From contig NZ_QWVT01000013.1 of the NCBI RefSeq assembly GCF_003570705.1, forward strand, positions 1 to 64,000: a DNA stretch of 64,000 nucleotides, in the 5' to 3' direction. This DNA is from Mesobacillus zeae (GTDB lineage: Bacteria; Bacillota; Bacilli; Bacillales; Cytobacillaceae). Shown one piece after another: positions 38,548-46,353 of this stretch. Numbering within the stretch: position 1 is the stretch's first letter; every line of letters begins with the position of its first letter. The position numbers and the translations under genes are program-made. The notes beneath the pieces are model-generated. The model was not told the origin of the DNA, did no database searches, and was given only the letters and a program-made list of their open reading frames with translations.

Positions 38548-40377
38548 ATGGATCTTGGCGGTTTTAATAACAAGGAAGCAGTTGTGGATTTGACGGATGG
38601 CACGGTTGGGTACAGGGAGATCAATGAGGATGATGCGAGAAAGTACATCGGCGGGCGCGGCCTTGGTGTCAAATATGTATTTGACAATGGGCCGGAGGTA
38701 AAGCCACTGTCGGAAGAAAACATACTTTGCATTATGACGGGCCCCGTGACAGGCTCGCGTTCTTCGATGAGCGGACGTCTGGCAGTTGTGACAAAGTCCC
38801 CACTGACAGATACAGTCACAGACTCGCATATAGGAGGCTGGACTGCAGCACGCCTGAAATGGGCTGGGCTGGACAATGTCATTTTCAAGGGCAAGAGCGA
38901 CAAACCTGTCTATCTTTATATTGAGAATGGGCAGGCTGAACTGCGTGATGCCTCCAGCCTTTGGGGAAAGAGCACAAGGGAAACGATACGCGACCTGAAG
39001 GACAAATATGGCGAAGAGAACCTCAGTGTGATGACAATCGGCCAGGCTGGAGAAAACCTCGTACGCTTCTCATCCTTCATCAATGAGCATGACCGTGCAG
39101 CAGGACGCGGAGGCACTGCCGCAGTGGCTGGTTTTAAAAAGCTCAAGGCCATCGTGATCAAAGCTGCCCAAAAAGGCAATATGCCCGAACCAAAGGAAAA
39201 GGATGAATATAACAAGGCAAACCGAAAGGCAGTCAAAGCCATCCTTGAAGGAGGTTTGACCGCCCCGAATAAAGGCGGCTTGTCTGTCTACGGAACGAAT
39301 GTCCTGACAAACCTGATTAATGAAGTAGGTGCACTCCCAACGAAAAACTCACAGCTTACACATTGGGATGAAGCCGAAAAGCACAGCGGAGAATACGTCA
39401 ACAAGCATTTGCGCGTTGCCAACAATACATGCCACGCCTGCCCTGTCGGCTGCAAAATTGAAGTTGAAGTGAAGGACGGCAAATTTGCAACACGAGTGGA
39501 AAGCATTGAGTTTGAATCAGCATGGTCCCTTGGCTCCAACTGTCTGTTAAGCGATGCGGAAGCAATCTCATATATGATTGACCGCTGCAATGAATATGGC
39601 CTGGACACAATTGAACTCGGCCATGCTTTTTCTGTCACAATGGAAGCCTATGAAAAAGGCTATATAACTGACAAGCTTTCATGGGGAGACGCGGATGCCA
39701 TGGTCGAACTGACGAGGAAGATTGCGTTCCGCGAAGGATTGGGTGGCATTCTTGCCGAAGGTCCGGCTCGGGCAACGGCTGAATGGGGTGTACCGCAGCT
39801 TTCGATGTCTGTTAAAGGCCAATCGATACCGGCTTATGACCCACGTGGAATCCAGGGAATTGGTCTTGGCTATGCAACAAGCAACCGCGGTGCATGCCAC
39901 CTCCGCGGATATACCATCGCAAGTGAAATAGCAGGCATTCCTGAACCAACTGACAGGCTTGTTCCTGAAGGGAAAGGCGAACTGCTGAAAACATTCCAGG
40001 ATATGCTCGCATTCTCTGATTCCATGAATATCTGTAAGTTCTCATCCTTCTCCGAAAATGCCGAGCATTATGCGGAACAGTACAGTACCATGACTGGCAT
40101 CCCAATGACAGCAGAAGAAGTCATGCTCGCAGGAGAGCGGATTTACAACCTTGAACGCTATTACAATAATCTTGCAGGGTTTAATAAGCGCGAGGACGAT
40201 TTCCTTCCAAAAAGGTTTACTGAAGAACCGGCTACAGGAAACAGCGCGGGACTCGTGAGCCGGATGGATATCATGCTTGATGAGTACTACAATGTGCGCG
40301 GGTGGAAGGATGGGGTAGTGCCTCCTGAAAAGCTCCACGAACTGGAGATTGTTCCTGCCTCGGAACACCAGCAATAA
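38548..40377 (+). CDS. aor: Tungsten-containing aldehyde:ferredoxin oxidoreductase (AOR)
   Basis: Protein of 609 residues of the AOR family, which oxidises aldehydes to carboxylic acids with ferredoxin using a tungsten bis-pterin and a [4Fe-4S] cluster. Cluster ligands fit the family: Cys295, Cys298 and Cys302 (CHACPVGC) and Cys496 (MNICKFSSF). The pterin-binding N-terminal domain starts with RKYIGGRGLGVKYVFD and GPVTGSRSSMSGRL. A GAGGTGGAG site precedes ATG 38548. With TupABC, MoaD and an E1-like enzyme around it, tungsten use is likely. AOR genes are uncommon in aerobic Bacilli, and the substrate is not known. Confidence 0.95.
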   Translation: MDLGGFNNKEAVVDLTDGTVGYREINEDDARKYIGGRGLGVKYVFDNGPEVKPLSEENILCIMTGPVTGSRSSMSGRLAVVTKSPLTDTVTDSHIGGWTAARLKWAGLDNVIFKGKSDKPVYLYIENGQAELRDASSLWGKSTRETIRDLKDKYGEENLSVMTIGQAGENLVRFSSFINEHDRAAGRGGTAAVAGFKKLKAIVIKAAQKGNMPEPKEKDEYNKANRKAVKAILEGGLTAPNKGGLSVYGTNVLTNLINEVGALPTKNSQLTHWDEAEKHSGEYVNKHLRVANNTCHACPVGCKIEVEVKDGKFATRVESIEFESAWSLGSNCLLSDAEAISYMIDRCNEYGLDTIELGHAFSVTMEAYEKGYITDKLSWGDADAMVELTRKIAFREGLGGILAEGPARATAEWGVPQLSMSVKGQSIPAYDPRGIQGIGLGYATSNRGACHLRGYTIASEIAGIPEPTDRLVPEGKGELLKTFQDMLAFSDSMNICKFSSFSENAEHYAEQYSTMTGIPMTAEEVMLAGERIYNLERYYNNLAGFNKREDDFLPKRFTEEPATGNSAGLVSRMDIMLDEYYNVRGWKDGVVPPEKLHELEIVPASEHQQ

Positions 40378-40385
40378 TGGCAAAC

Positions 40386-40420
40386 AACAAGGATAGGAGA
40401 ATCAGCCTCCTATCCTTGTT
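40386..40420. terminator. Bidirectional terminator after AOR
   Basis: Stem AACAAGGATAGGAG / CTCCTATCCTTGTT with a 7-base loop. The last codons and stop of the convergent minus-strand gene lie inside it, so its 3' end is part of the hairpin. Confidence 0.9.
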
Positions 40421-40671
40421 GTTTTATATCGATATCGTTTTATCAGTTCATTTAATTCGGCATCAGAATCAGCTGAAAAACGAATGAGGACTTTATTTAC
40501 GCTGATTACTTTTGTCAATTCTATTACTTCTTCTTTTAAAATTTCTCCGCTCCAGCCTGAACCTTTATACAAAATTGGGAAGATATCCATCTGCTTTTTG
40601 CCGCCAAGCTCCTCGAAATAAGTGCCGAGAGTACTACAGCTTATTCCGCGGAACTCTAGCACACTGCCCAT
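40402..40671 (-). CDS. Small protein next to MoaD, ends in Gly-Gly (89 residues)
   Basis: Protein of 89 residues (two more if the ATG at 40677 is used). It begins MGSVLEFRGISCSTLGTYF, continues with ELGGKKQ and GSGWSGEI, and ends TTRIGG. The Gly-Gly end is the hallmark of MoaD/ThiS-like carriers, although the rest is not MoaD-like. It recalls the small DUF1952-type proteins that accompany MoaD, but that is from memory and unchecked. The ATG at 40677 overlaps the moaD stop (TGATG), so the two genes are translationally coupled. It is in the tungsten enzyme module. Confidence 0.6.
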   Translation of the reverse strand: MGSVLEFRGISCSTLGTYFEELGGKKQMDIFPILYKGSGWSGEILKEEVIELTKVISVNKVLIRFSADSDAELNELIKRYRYKTTRIGG

Positions 40672-40676
40672 CCTCA

Positions 40677-40949
40677 TCAGCCCCCTGCAACAGGTGGGAA
40701 CAAGGCGAACTGGTCCGTTTCTTCCACCACTGTCCTGAGGCCGTCGGCATGGATGATATTTTTGCCGTTAATATAGACATGAACAAAGGGCTTCAGTTCC
40801 CTCTCCGCTGTAAAAATTTCAGTTTCGATCCTGGGGAACACTTCAACCATCCTTTCAAGTACGTCCATTACAGTATTGCCCGCCGGATCAACCTCTACCG
40901 TAACCCCACCGCATATATCCCGCAAATTCGCGAACACTTTCACATGCAT
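40677..40949 (-). CDS. moaD: MoaD/ThiS-family sulfur carrier protein
   Basis: Ubiquitin-like beta-grasp protein of 90 residues ending in PPVAGG, the C-terminal Gly-Gly that is thiocarboxylated. The core includes VKVFANLRDICGG and FVHVYINGKNIIHADGL. It would supply sulfur for the dithiolene of molybdopterin/tungstopterin, working with an E1-like MoeB (gene at 37377-38402). AGGGG lies in front of ATG 40949. The usual large subunit MoaE is not in this window. Confidence 0.9.
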   Translation of the reverse strand: MHVKVFANLRDICGGVTVEVDPAGNTVMDVLERMVEVFPRIETEIFTAERELKPFVHVYINGKNIIHADGLRTVVEETDQFALFPPVAGG

Positions 40950-41084
40950 CGTATCAGCCCCTCTCTTACTTTCATATTAAATTGGAATTCCCTGTTTGTC
41001 ACTAACACAGGGACATTTTTACTTTGAAGAAAAAAAGCATTCTAGCTGTTGTTTTTTTATCTTTTTGATAATAGAATATATCTG

Positions 41085-41114
41085 TTGACAAAATTATTTA
41101 CTGAATATTATTAT
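41085..41114 (+). promoter_or_regulatory. Putative sigma-A promoter for the T-box/brnQ transcript
   Basis: TTGACA (41085-41090) and TATTAT (41109-41114) with an 18-base gap, about 40 bp before the T-box leader starts. Confidence 0.55.
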
Positions 41115-41149
41115 TGTTTTAATAAGTTAGTCTAAAATAATAAAAATCA

Positions 41150-41400
41150 ATGAAGAGAGCAATACCTTTAGGAATGCTGTTCCCCAGAGAACCGGCGGTT
41201 GCTGAAAGCCGGCGTTCAGCGCGTATTGGTTATCCTCTCCGAGATGCGGGGCAGAAAGAATAAGAGTAAGCCCCTGCCGGAATTTCCTCCGTTAACAGGA
41301 ACACGTATGATGGTACGTTGATGAGTACCGCACTATACTGCGGAATCAGGGTGGTAAAGCGAGATCATACTCGTCCCGGTGGAGGGACGGGTTTTTTGTT
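41150..41400 (+). promoter_or_regulatory. T-box riboswitch leader upstream of brnQ (likely Ile)
   Basis: The stem I features include AGAGAACCGGCGGTTGCTGA near 41186, and the T-box core is AGGGTGGTAAAGCGAG at 41348-41363. It ends with a terminator stem CGTCCC / GGGACG (41373-41390) and a T run. The likely specifier is ATC in TTATCCTCTCC (about 41230-41240), i.e. isoleucine, though the folding was done by eye. Uncharged tRNA should let transcription continue into brnQ. Confidence 0.85.
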
Positions 41401-41493
41401 GCCTGGAGCTGACCAGGTTTTCCCTGTCCATAAGACCCTCATTAACACTTAACCTTCATCACCATTTCAATTCGGAAGGAGTCTTTAAAACAG

Positions 41494-42831
41494 ATGGAAA
41501 AGTACAGAAGCAGAGACACATTATTTATCGGACTTACATTGTTTGCACTATTCTTTGGGGCAGGCAACTTAATATTCCCCCCATTTTTAGGAATTATGGC
41601 AGGAGAGAATTTCTGGCCGGCCATAATTGGCTTTGTTGTAACGGGCGTGGGGCTGCCACTCATCACGGTTGTTGCCATCGCTAGCGTGAAAGACGGTGTA
41701 CAGGAAATGAGCAAACGGGTTCACCCCGTTTTCGCAGTCGTCTTTACAGTTGCCGTTTACCTGTCGCTCGGACCCTTTTTTGGAATCCCGAGAGGGGCAA
41801 ATGTTGCTTATGAAATGTCACTCAAGCCATTTTTGGGGAACTCGGCAGGACCGATTTTCCTGCTGGCATTCACGGCGGTTTTCTTTGCGCTAGTATATTG
41901 GGTGTGTCTGAATCCGTCGAAACTAGTGGACCGGGTTGGTACAGTCCTTACACCAATCATGCTTATAGCGATTGCCTTGCTTGTCATTGTCAGCCTCTTC
42001 AAGCTTGACGGCGGAACAGGTGCCGTTGCTGACAAGTTTTCAAAATCACCGTTCACAGCGGGTTTCCTGGAAGGCTACCTAACAATGGATACGATTGCTG
42101 CCCTCGCATTTGGGATTATTGTTATTACTTCCATTAAACAAAAACAAGTAACGGATAGAAAACAAGTTGTTCGGCTGACCCTGAAGGCTGGCCTTATTGC
42201 AGGAGCAGGCCTCGCAATGGTCTATGTATCTCTTGGTCTTCTTGGGACTAAAATGGCTGGTGCCGGTAACTATGAAAATGGAGGCCAGCTGCTGACTGAA
42301 GCAGCTAAAACGGTATTTGGCTATCCGGGAATGCTTCTTCTTGGAGTTATTGTTACCCTTGCATGCTTTACTACTTGTGTTGGATTAGTAGCAGCAACAG
42401 GACAATATTTTACAAAGCTGCTGCCAAAAGTATCCTACAAACAGTTTGCCACTATTATTACAATCATCAGTTTCCTGATTGCCAACATGGGTTTAAACCA
42501 GATCATTTCTGTTTCAGTTCCCGTACTGGTGACATTGTATCCAATTACGATTGTCCTTGTTGTCCTTTCCCTTCTGCACCCGTTTTTTGGCGGAGCAAGG
42601 GCAGTCTATGTCGGGTCGATTTTGGCAGCTTTGTTGGTTAGCATTTCTGACGGCCTAAAAGCAATGGGAGTGCGACTTCCCGAATTGGAATCCCTATTAG
42701 GAAATCTTCCACTTTATGCCGAAGGCCTCGGCTGGCTTGTCCCGGCAATTGTGGGGGCTGCAGCCGGCTTGATTGCCGACAGGTTCATTCTTTCGAAATT
42801 GGAAAGAAGACAGCCTGCAACAGATAATTAA
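41494..42831 (+). CDS. brnQ: Branched-chain amino acid carrier BrnQ
   Basis: Sodium-dependent branched-chain amino acid transporter (LIVCS family), 445 residues, with about 12 membrane segments. The start matches the family: RDTLFIGLTLFALFFGAGNL followed by IFPPFLG. It imports Leu, Ile and Val. The T-box leader upstream indicates control by charging of one of these tRNAs, most likely Ile. AAGGAG lies before the ATG. Confidence 0.95.
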   Translation: MEKYRSRDTLFIGLTLFALFFGAGNLIFPPFLGIMAGENFWPAIIGFVVTGVGLPLITVVAIASVKDGVQEMSKRVHPVFAVVFTVAVYLSLGPFFGIPRGANVAYEMSLKPFLGNSAGPIFLLAFTAVFFALVYWVCLNPSKLVDRVGTVLTPIMLIAIALLVIVSLFKLDGGTGAVADKFSKSPFTAGFLEGYLTMDTIAALAFGIIVITSIKQKQVTDRKQVVRLTLKAGLIAGAGLAMVYVSLGLLGTKMAGAGNYENGGQLLTEAAKTVFGYPGMLLLGVIVTLACFTTCVGLVAATGQYFTKLLPKVSYKQFATIITIISFLIANMGLNQIISVSVPVLVTLYPITIVLVVLSLLHPFFGGARAVYVGSILAALLVSISDGLKAMGVRLPELESLLGNLPLYAEGLGWLVPAIVGAAAGLIADRFILSKLERRQPATDN

Positions 42832-42852
42832 TTCTATTTTACGATTAATAAT

Positions 42853-42887
42853 CAACAGGTTGCGAAGTTTTCGCAGCCTGTTTTCTT
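42853..42887 (+). terminator. Terminator of brnQ
   Basis: Stem AACAGGTTGCGAA / TTCGCAGCCTGTT with one bulge-like mismatch and a T run, just after brnQ. Confidence 0.8.
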
Positions 42888-43029
42888 ATAAAAAAAAACG
42901 TTTTTTAACTGATTTAACTTCCATTTATTGGAATAAATTATTCCATTTTTTAACAACAGTCAAACTTTCTCTTATTTTTTAACAATAATAGTAGTATAAT
43001 AATAGTTACTTTTTAAAGGAGGATACGTT

Positions 43030-44523
43030 ATGACTGAAAACATGAAGGAGAAAATAGTGCAGAGTGTTCCCCAGACAGGATTTTTCGGCCATCCAAAGGG
43101 ACTTTTTACTCTGTTTTTCACAGAGTTTTGGGAACGTTTCTCTTACTATGGGATGAGAGCCATCCTTATTTACTATATGTATTACGAGTTGTCTCAAGGC
43201 GGACTTGGTCTGGACGAAACAACCGCAAACTCGATTTTTGCAATTTACGGGTCGCTTGTCTATATGTCCGGCATCATTGGCGGATGGGTTGCTGACCGTC
43301 TATTGGGAACTTCAAGAACCATTTTTTACGGCGGTATTTTCATCATGCTTGGCCATATCGTTCTATCCTTGCCTGGCAGCCTGACTGCGCTGTTCATTTC
43401 CATGGCTTTGATTGTAATTGGCACAGGCCTCTTGAAGCCGAATATCTCCAGCGTTGTCGGCGACTTGTACAGCAATGAAGACCAGCGGCGCGACGCAGGC
43501 TTCAGCATCTATTATATGGGAATCAACATGGGTTCATTCATTGCTCCTATAATTGTCGGAACAATCGGTCAAAATTACAATTTCCACCTTGGATTTGGTT
43601 TAGCCGCTATCGGAATGCTTTTTGGCCTGATCATTTTCCTGTTGACGAAAAAGAAAAACCTCGGGCTTGCAGGAACCTTTGTGCCAAACCCACTGCCGCA
43701 AGAAGAAAGAAAAAAAGTGTTTGGTACCATTGGTGCTGTCGTCCTGACCGCTGGTCTTATTGGAGCCTATGCGATTGATAAAGGGTATTTGAACATTGAA
43801 AGGTTTATCCTTCTTGTCAGCATTCTTGGAATTGTCATTCCCGTTCTTTACTTTATCTTTATGTACCGCAGCCCTAAAACCACCAATACAGAACGTTCAA
43901 GGCTGATTGCCTATATCCCGCTATTCATCGCGGCGATGATGTTCTGGGCAATCCAGGAGCAGGGATCGAATATTCTTGCCACATATGCGGACAAGCGTAC
44001 CCAGCTGGACTTTGCAGGTTTTAAACTGGCTCCGGCATTGTTCCAGTCGCTAAATCCATTGTTTATCATTATGTTTGCCCCTGTATTTGCATGGCTGTGG
44101 GTGAAACTTGGAAACCGCCAACCATCAACGCCAAAGAAATTCGCGATAGGATTGGTTTTTGCCGGACTGTCGTTCATTGTCATGATTATTCCGGCATACG
44201 TGAATGGAACTGAAACTCTCGTTAATCCGCTCTGGCTTGTTCTCAGCTTTTTCCTTGTTGTAATTGGAGAGCTGCTATTATCGCCGGTCGGCCTGTCGGC
44301 CACCACAAAGCTTGCGCCTGCAGCTTTCTCGGCACAGACAATGAGCCTTTGGTTTCTGACAAGCGCATCCGCCCAGGCCATCAACGCACAGGTTGTCCGA
44401 TTCTATTCTGCAAGTACCGAAATCTATTACTTTGGAATCATCGGCGGGCTGTCCATTCTGCTAGGATTCCTCCTCTTTGCCCTTTCACCGCAAATCCAGA
44501 AACTCATGAAAGGCGTAAACTAA
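43030..44523 (+). CDS. dtpT: Proton-dependent oligopeptide (di-/tripeptide) transporter, POT family
   Basis: Membrane protein of 497 residues with about 14 hydrophobic segments. PTR2/POT family motifs are FFTEFWERFSYYGMRAIL (the ExxERF-type signature near residue 36) and FSIYYMGINMGSF near 160. It couples di- and tripeptide uptake to proton influx. AAAGGAGG lies before the ATG. It is a single gene with its own terminator. Confidence 0.94.
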   Translation: MTENMKEKIVQSVPQTGFFGHPKGLFTLFFTEFWERFSYYGMRAILIYYMYYELSQGGLGLDETTANSIFAIYGSLVYMSGIIGGWVADRLLGTSRTIFYGGIFIMLGHIVLSLPGSLTALFISMALIVIGTGLLKPNISSVVGDLYSNEDQRRDAGFSIYYMGINMGSFIAPIIVGTIGQNYNFHLGFGLAAIGMLFGLIIFLLTKKKNLGLAGTFVPNPLPQEERKKVFGTIGAVVLTAGLIGAYAIDKGYLNIERFILLVSILGIVIPVLYFIFMYRSPKTTNTERSRLIAYIPLFIAAMMFWAIQEQGSNILATYADKRTQLDFAGFKLAPALFQSLNPLFIIMFAPVFAWLWVKLGNRQPSTPKKFAIGLVFAGLSFIVMIIPAYVNGTETLVNPLWLVLSFFLVVIGELLLSPVGLSATTKLAPAAFSAQTMSLWFLTSASAQAINAQVVRFYSASTEIYYFGIIGGLSILLGFLLFALSPQIQKLMKGVN

Positions 44524-44541
44524 AAAGCGAGACACCTAACC

Positions 44542-44577
44542 AAACCGCCAGCACCTTATCAGGGGCTGGCGGTTTTT
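44542..44577. terminator. Terminator of dtpT
   Basis: Stem AAACCGCCAGC / GCTGGCGGTTT with a 12-base loop and a T run. Confidence 0.85.
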
Positions 44578-44797
44578 ATGTTAAGGCCCTTCTATCGTTT
44601 GTAAAGGAACGATTTATTCGAACAAAGGCAGTTATACCTAAAAATACTTTTACACTTTTTTCTGCCACTAATTCATCTAATGATACTATTAAATACCTCT
44701 TGATTGGCTCCTCTTTCAACTGGAATACTCCGTAAAAAAACAAAAAGGCTATGCCTAAAGATTGACCTTCATTTAATCTTTCGTCATTTATCACCAT
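44576..44797 (-). CDS. Doubtful small membrane-like ORF, unknown
   Basis: Frame of 73 residues beginning MVINDERLNEGQSLGIAFLF, with two weakly hydrophobic stretches. Codon use is AT-rich like the island and unlike dtpT. No ribosome site or family was recognised, so it may be a fragment of a decayed gene or no gene. The stretch 44798-44884 holds nothing else that I can name. Confidence 0.25.
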   Translation of the reverse strand: MVINDERLNEGQSLGIAFLFFYGVFQLKEEPIKRYLIVSLDELVAEKSVKVFLGITAFVRINRSFTNDRRALT

Positions 44798-44884
44798 AAA
44801 CAGCGTGTTTATTCAGGATTATAGACCTATACTATTCCCCTAAATTAATCCAAATTGTCCATTATACCTCCATCATTTCCATGA

Positions 44885-45202
44885 TATAGTAATGGCGGTG
44901 TCATCACAGTTGCCGCCAATTTAACAGAATATGTTGATCCGGAAAATAAAAATAAATCATTCTCTGAAAAAACTGGTAGAGCTTTAGCAGGATTTCCGAC
45001 TGACGTTGCTGCAATAACAGCTGGTACAAAAATAGGTGCTACAATCGGTAGTCTTGGAGGGCCTGTAGGTATTATAGTTGGTGGTGCAATTGGTGGTCTG
45101 GTGGGCGCAGCGGTAAGCACCAAGGCTGGAGCCAAAATTAAGGATATTGGAGGATCTATAGGAAAGTGGATTGGAAAGTCCACAGGCAAATGGTTTAAGT
45201 GA
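44885..45202 (+). pseudogene. C-terminal tail of a glycine-zipper toxin (polymorphic toxin remnant)
   Basis: Open frame of 105 codons without a start codon. It reads SFSEKTGRALAGFPTDVAAI, then a glycine-zipper region with GTKIGATIGSLGGPVGII and VGGAIGGLVGAAVS, and ends GKSTGKWFK. Such Gly-rich hydrophobic tails are found at the C-termini of LXG-type and other polymorphic toxins that insert in membranes. The front half is missing (TGA at 44882-44884). A small membrane protein gene follows after 42 bp, as expected for an immunity gene. A related, more decayed copy lies at 58333-58564. The toxin role is inferred. Confidence 0.55.
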
Positions 45203-45244
45203 GTTTCCTACCAAAACTTTTTTAATGACAGGAGACAATTTTTT

Positions 45245-45577
45245 ATGGAAGCGTTCTTATACAGCTTAGAAGTTGGTATAGCTATGTTAATGGTCGCACA
45301 AGTTGGATATAGTATAGTCTTGTTTCTATTAGGAGACACACAACTCGCGTGGTATGAATGGGGAACATTTTCCCCATCAGAAAACCGATTAGAGAAACTG
45401 GTAAACTCTCTAATGAATCTCATGATGGGGCTTGCTATTTATTTTTATAAAAAATCTAAAAATTTTTCATGGCCAATCCGGAAATTACTACAATTAATAA
45501 CCCCATTTATCATGGGTTTTAGCTTTATTATCATATTCAAGATTGTTTTAAAATTCCTTCGCTGGGCCCTTCTCTAA
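45245..45577 (+). CDS. Small membrane protein, putative immunity protein
   Basis: Protein of 110 residues with about three membrane segments (residues 8-30, 58-66 and 80-105), starting behind GGAG. The central part LEKLVNSLMNLMMGLAIYFY is shared with the broken copy at 58653-58984. Position right after a toxin tail fits an immunity protein that protects the cell's membrane, but no family name was recognised. It is intact, unlike its neighbours. Confidence 0.55.
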   Translation: MEAFLYSLEVGIAMLMVAQVGYSIVLFLLGDTQLAWYEWGTFSPSENRLEKLVNSLMNLMMGLAIYFYKKSKNFSWPIRKLLQLITPFIMGFSFIIIFKIVLKFLRWALL

Positions 45578-45609
45578 TTTCCTTAACTTTAGGAGCAAAT
45601 TTTTTAAAA

Positions 45610-46205
45610 AAAGGTAATAAGAATGAACTTTTTAATGACTTGCACGACGAAGGAGTGGCTTTGTTTGTTTCTCTTTGTGGATATCCTGGGGTTGGGAAAG
45701 GGATTGCGGAGTCGTCTTTTGGCGATAAAAGTGTTTAAGAATGGGACGCAATCTTCGAGACGACGATTCATCAGTTGATGCTGAATCAGTTGTGGGATGA
45801 AGAGAAGGCGGAACGGGATGAGATCCCGCTTTCAAAAGTTTATCAAACAAATACACCGAGTCCAAATGGATGGTTCGCTGTTCGGATTATCCGAGGGATA
45901 GCGTCCTGATGCTCCATCACTTGGATGGCGAAAAATGGACAGCTCATATCATACATAGAGATATCATCCATGAATTCTACTTGATCAATACTAGTGAAAT
46001 TCCTTCCTATATTATAGAATATTACCCTTTTTATACCACTGAAGGGGAAAGGAGAGAATTTCGATAGACAGAAAAAGGATTCGATTTGCTCAGCGATCAG
46101 AATAAACTCCATAAAGTAAGAAAAATGAGTAAGTTCCCGGCTGACGAAGATGAAAACTTCAATCTTTTCATGGAGGATTTGGGACAACAAGACTGGGTTT
46201 GTTAG
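45610..46205 (+). pseudogene. Decayed gene of unknown function
   Basis: Several protein-like segments lie in sequence: NELFNDLHDEGVALFVSLCG, then after a TAA (45736-45738) EWDAIFETTIHQLMLNQLWD, then in a second frame HHLDGEKWTAHIIHRDIIHE, a TAG at about 46066, and KFPADEDENFNLFMEDLGQQ to TAG 46203-46205. So there are two nonsense codons and one frameshift. The first 45 bp resemble the DNA after the second immunity copy (58990-59040). The product is not recognised; it may be part of the toxin locus. Confidence 0.45.
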
Positions 46206-46268
46206 CGTTCTGATTTCGTCTCTTTGTCTAGTAGTCATATAGTGCATCATAGCTTTTATAATTAATTA

Positions 46269-46337
46269 TTGTAAAAGGAACACCTAACTATGTTATAATT
46301 CCAGGTTTTTGTTTATAATTAAATTTAATTAAGTAAG
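46269..46337 (+). promoter_or_regulatory. Promoter and putative ROK operator of the sugar regulator gene
   Basis: TATAAT lies at 46294-46299 with TTGTAA-like sequence about 18 to 19 bp upstream. The motif AATTAAATTTAATTAAGTAAG (21 bp region 46317-46337, the core being TTTAATTAAGTAAG) follows downstream. The same motif occurs before the sugar-binding gene (52651-52670) and before galT (57794-57817), so it is likely the operator for the ROK protein. Confidence 0.55.
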
Positions 46338-46353
46338 ATTGGAGGGTGGAACT

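Noticed and set aside
45843-46250. Minus-strand frame of 135 residues over the decayed gene
   Set aside because: The plus strand gives better protein-like segments; the minus frame has no ribosome site and was taken as a shadow.
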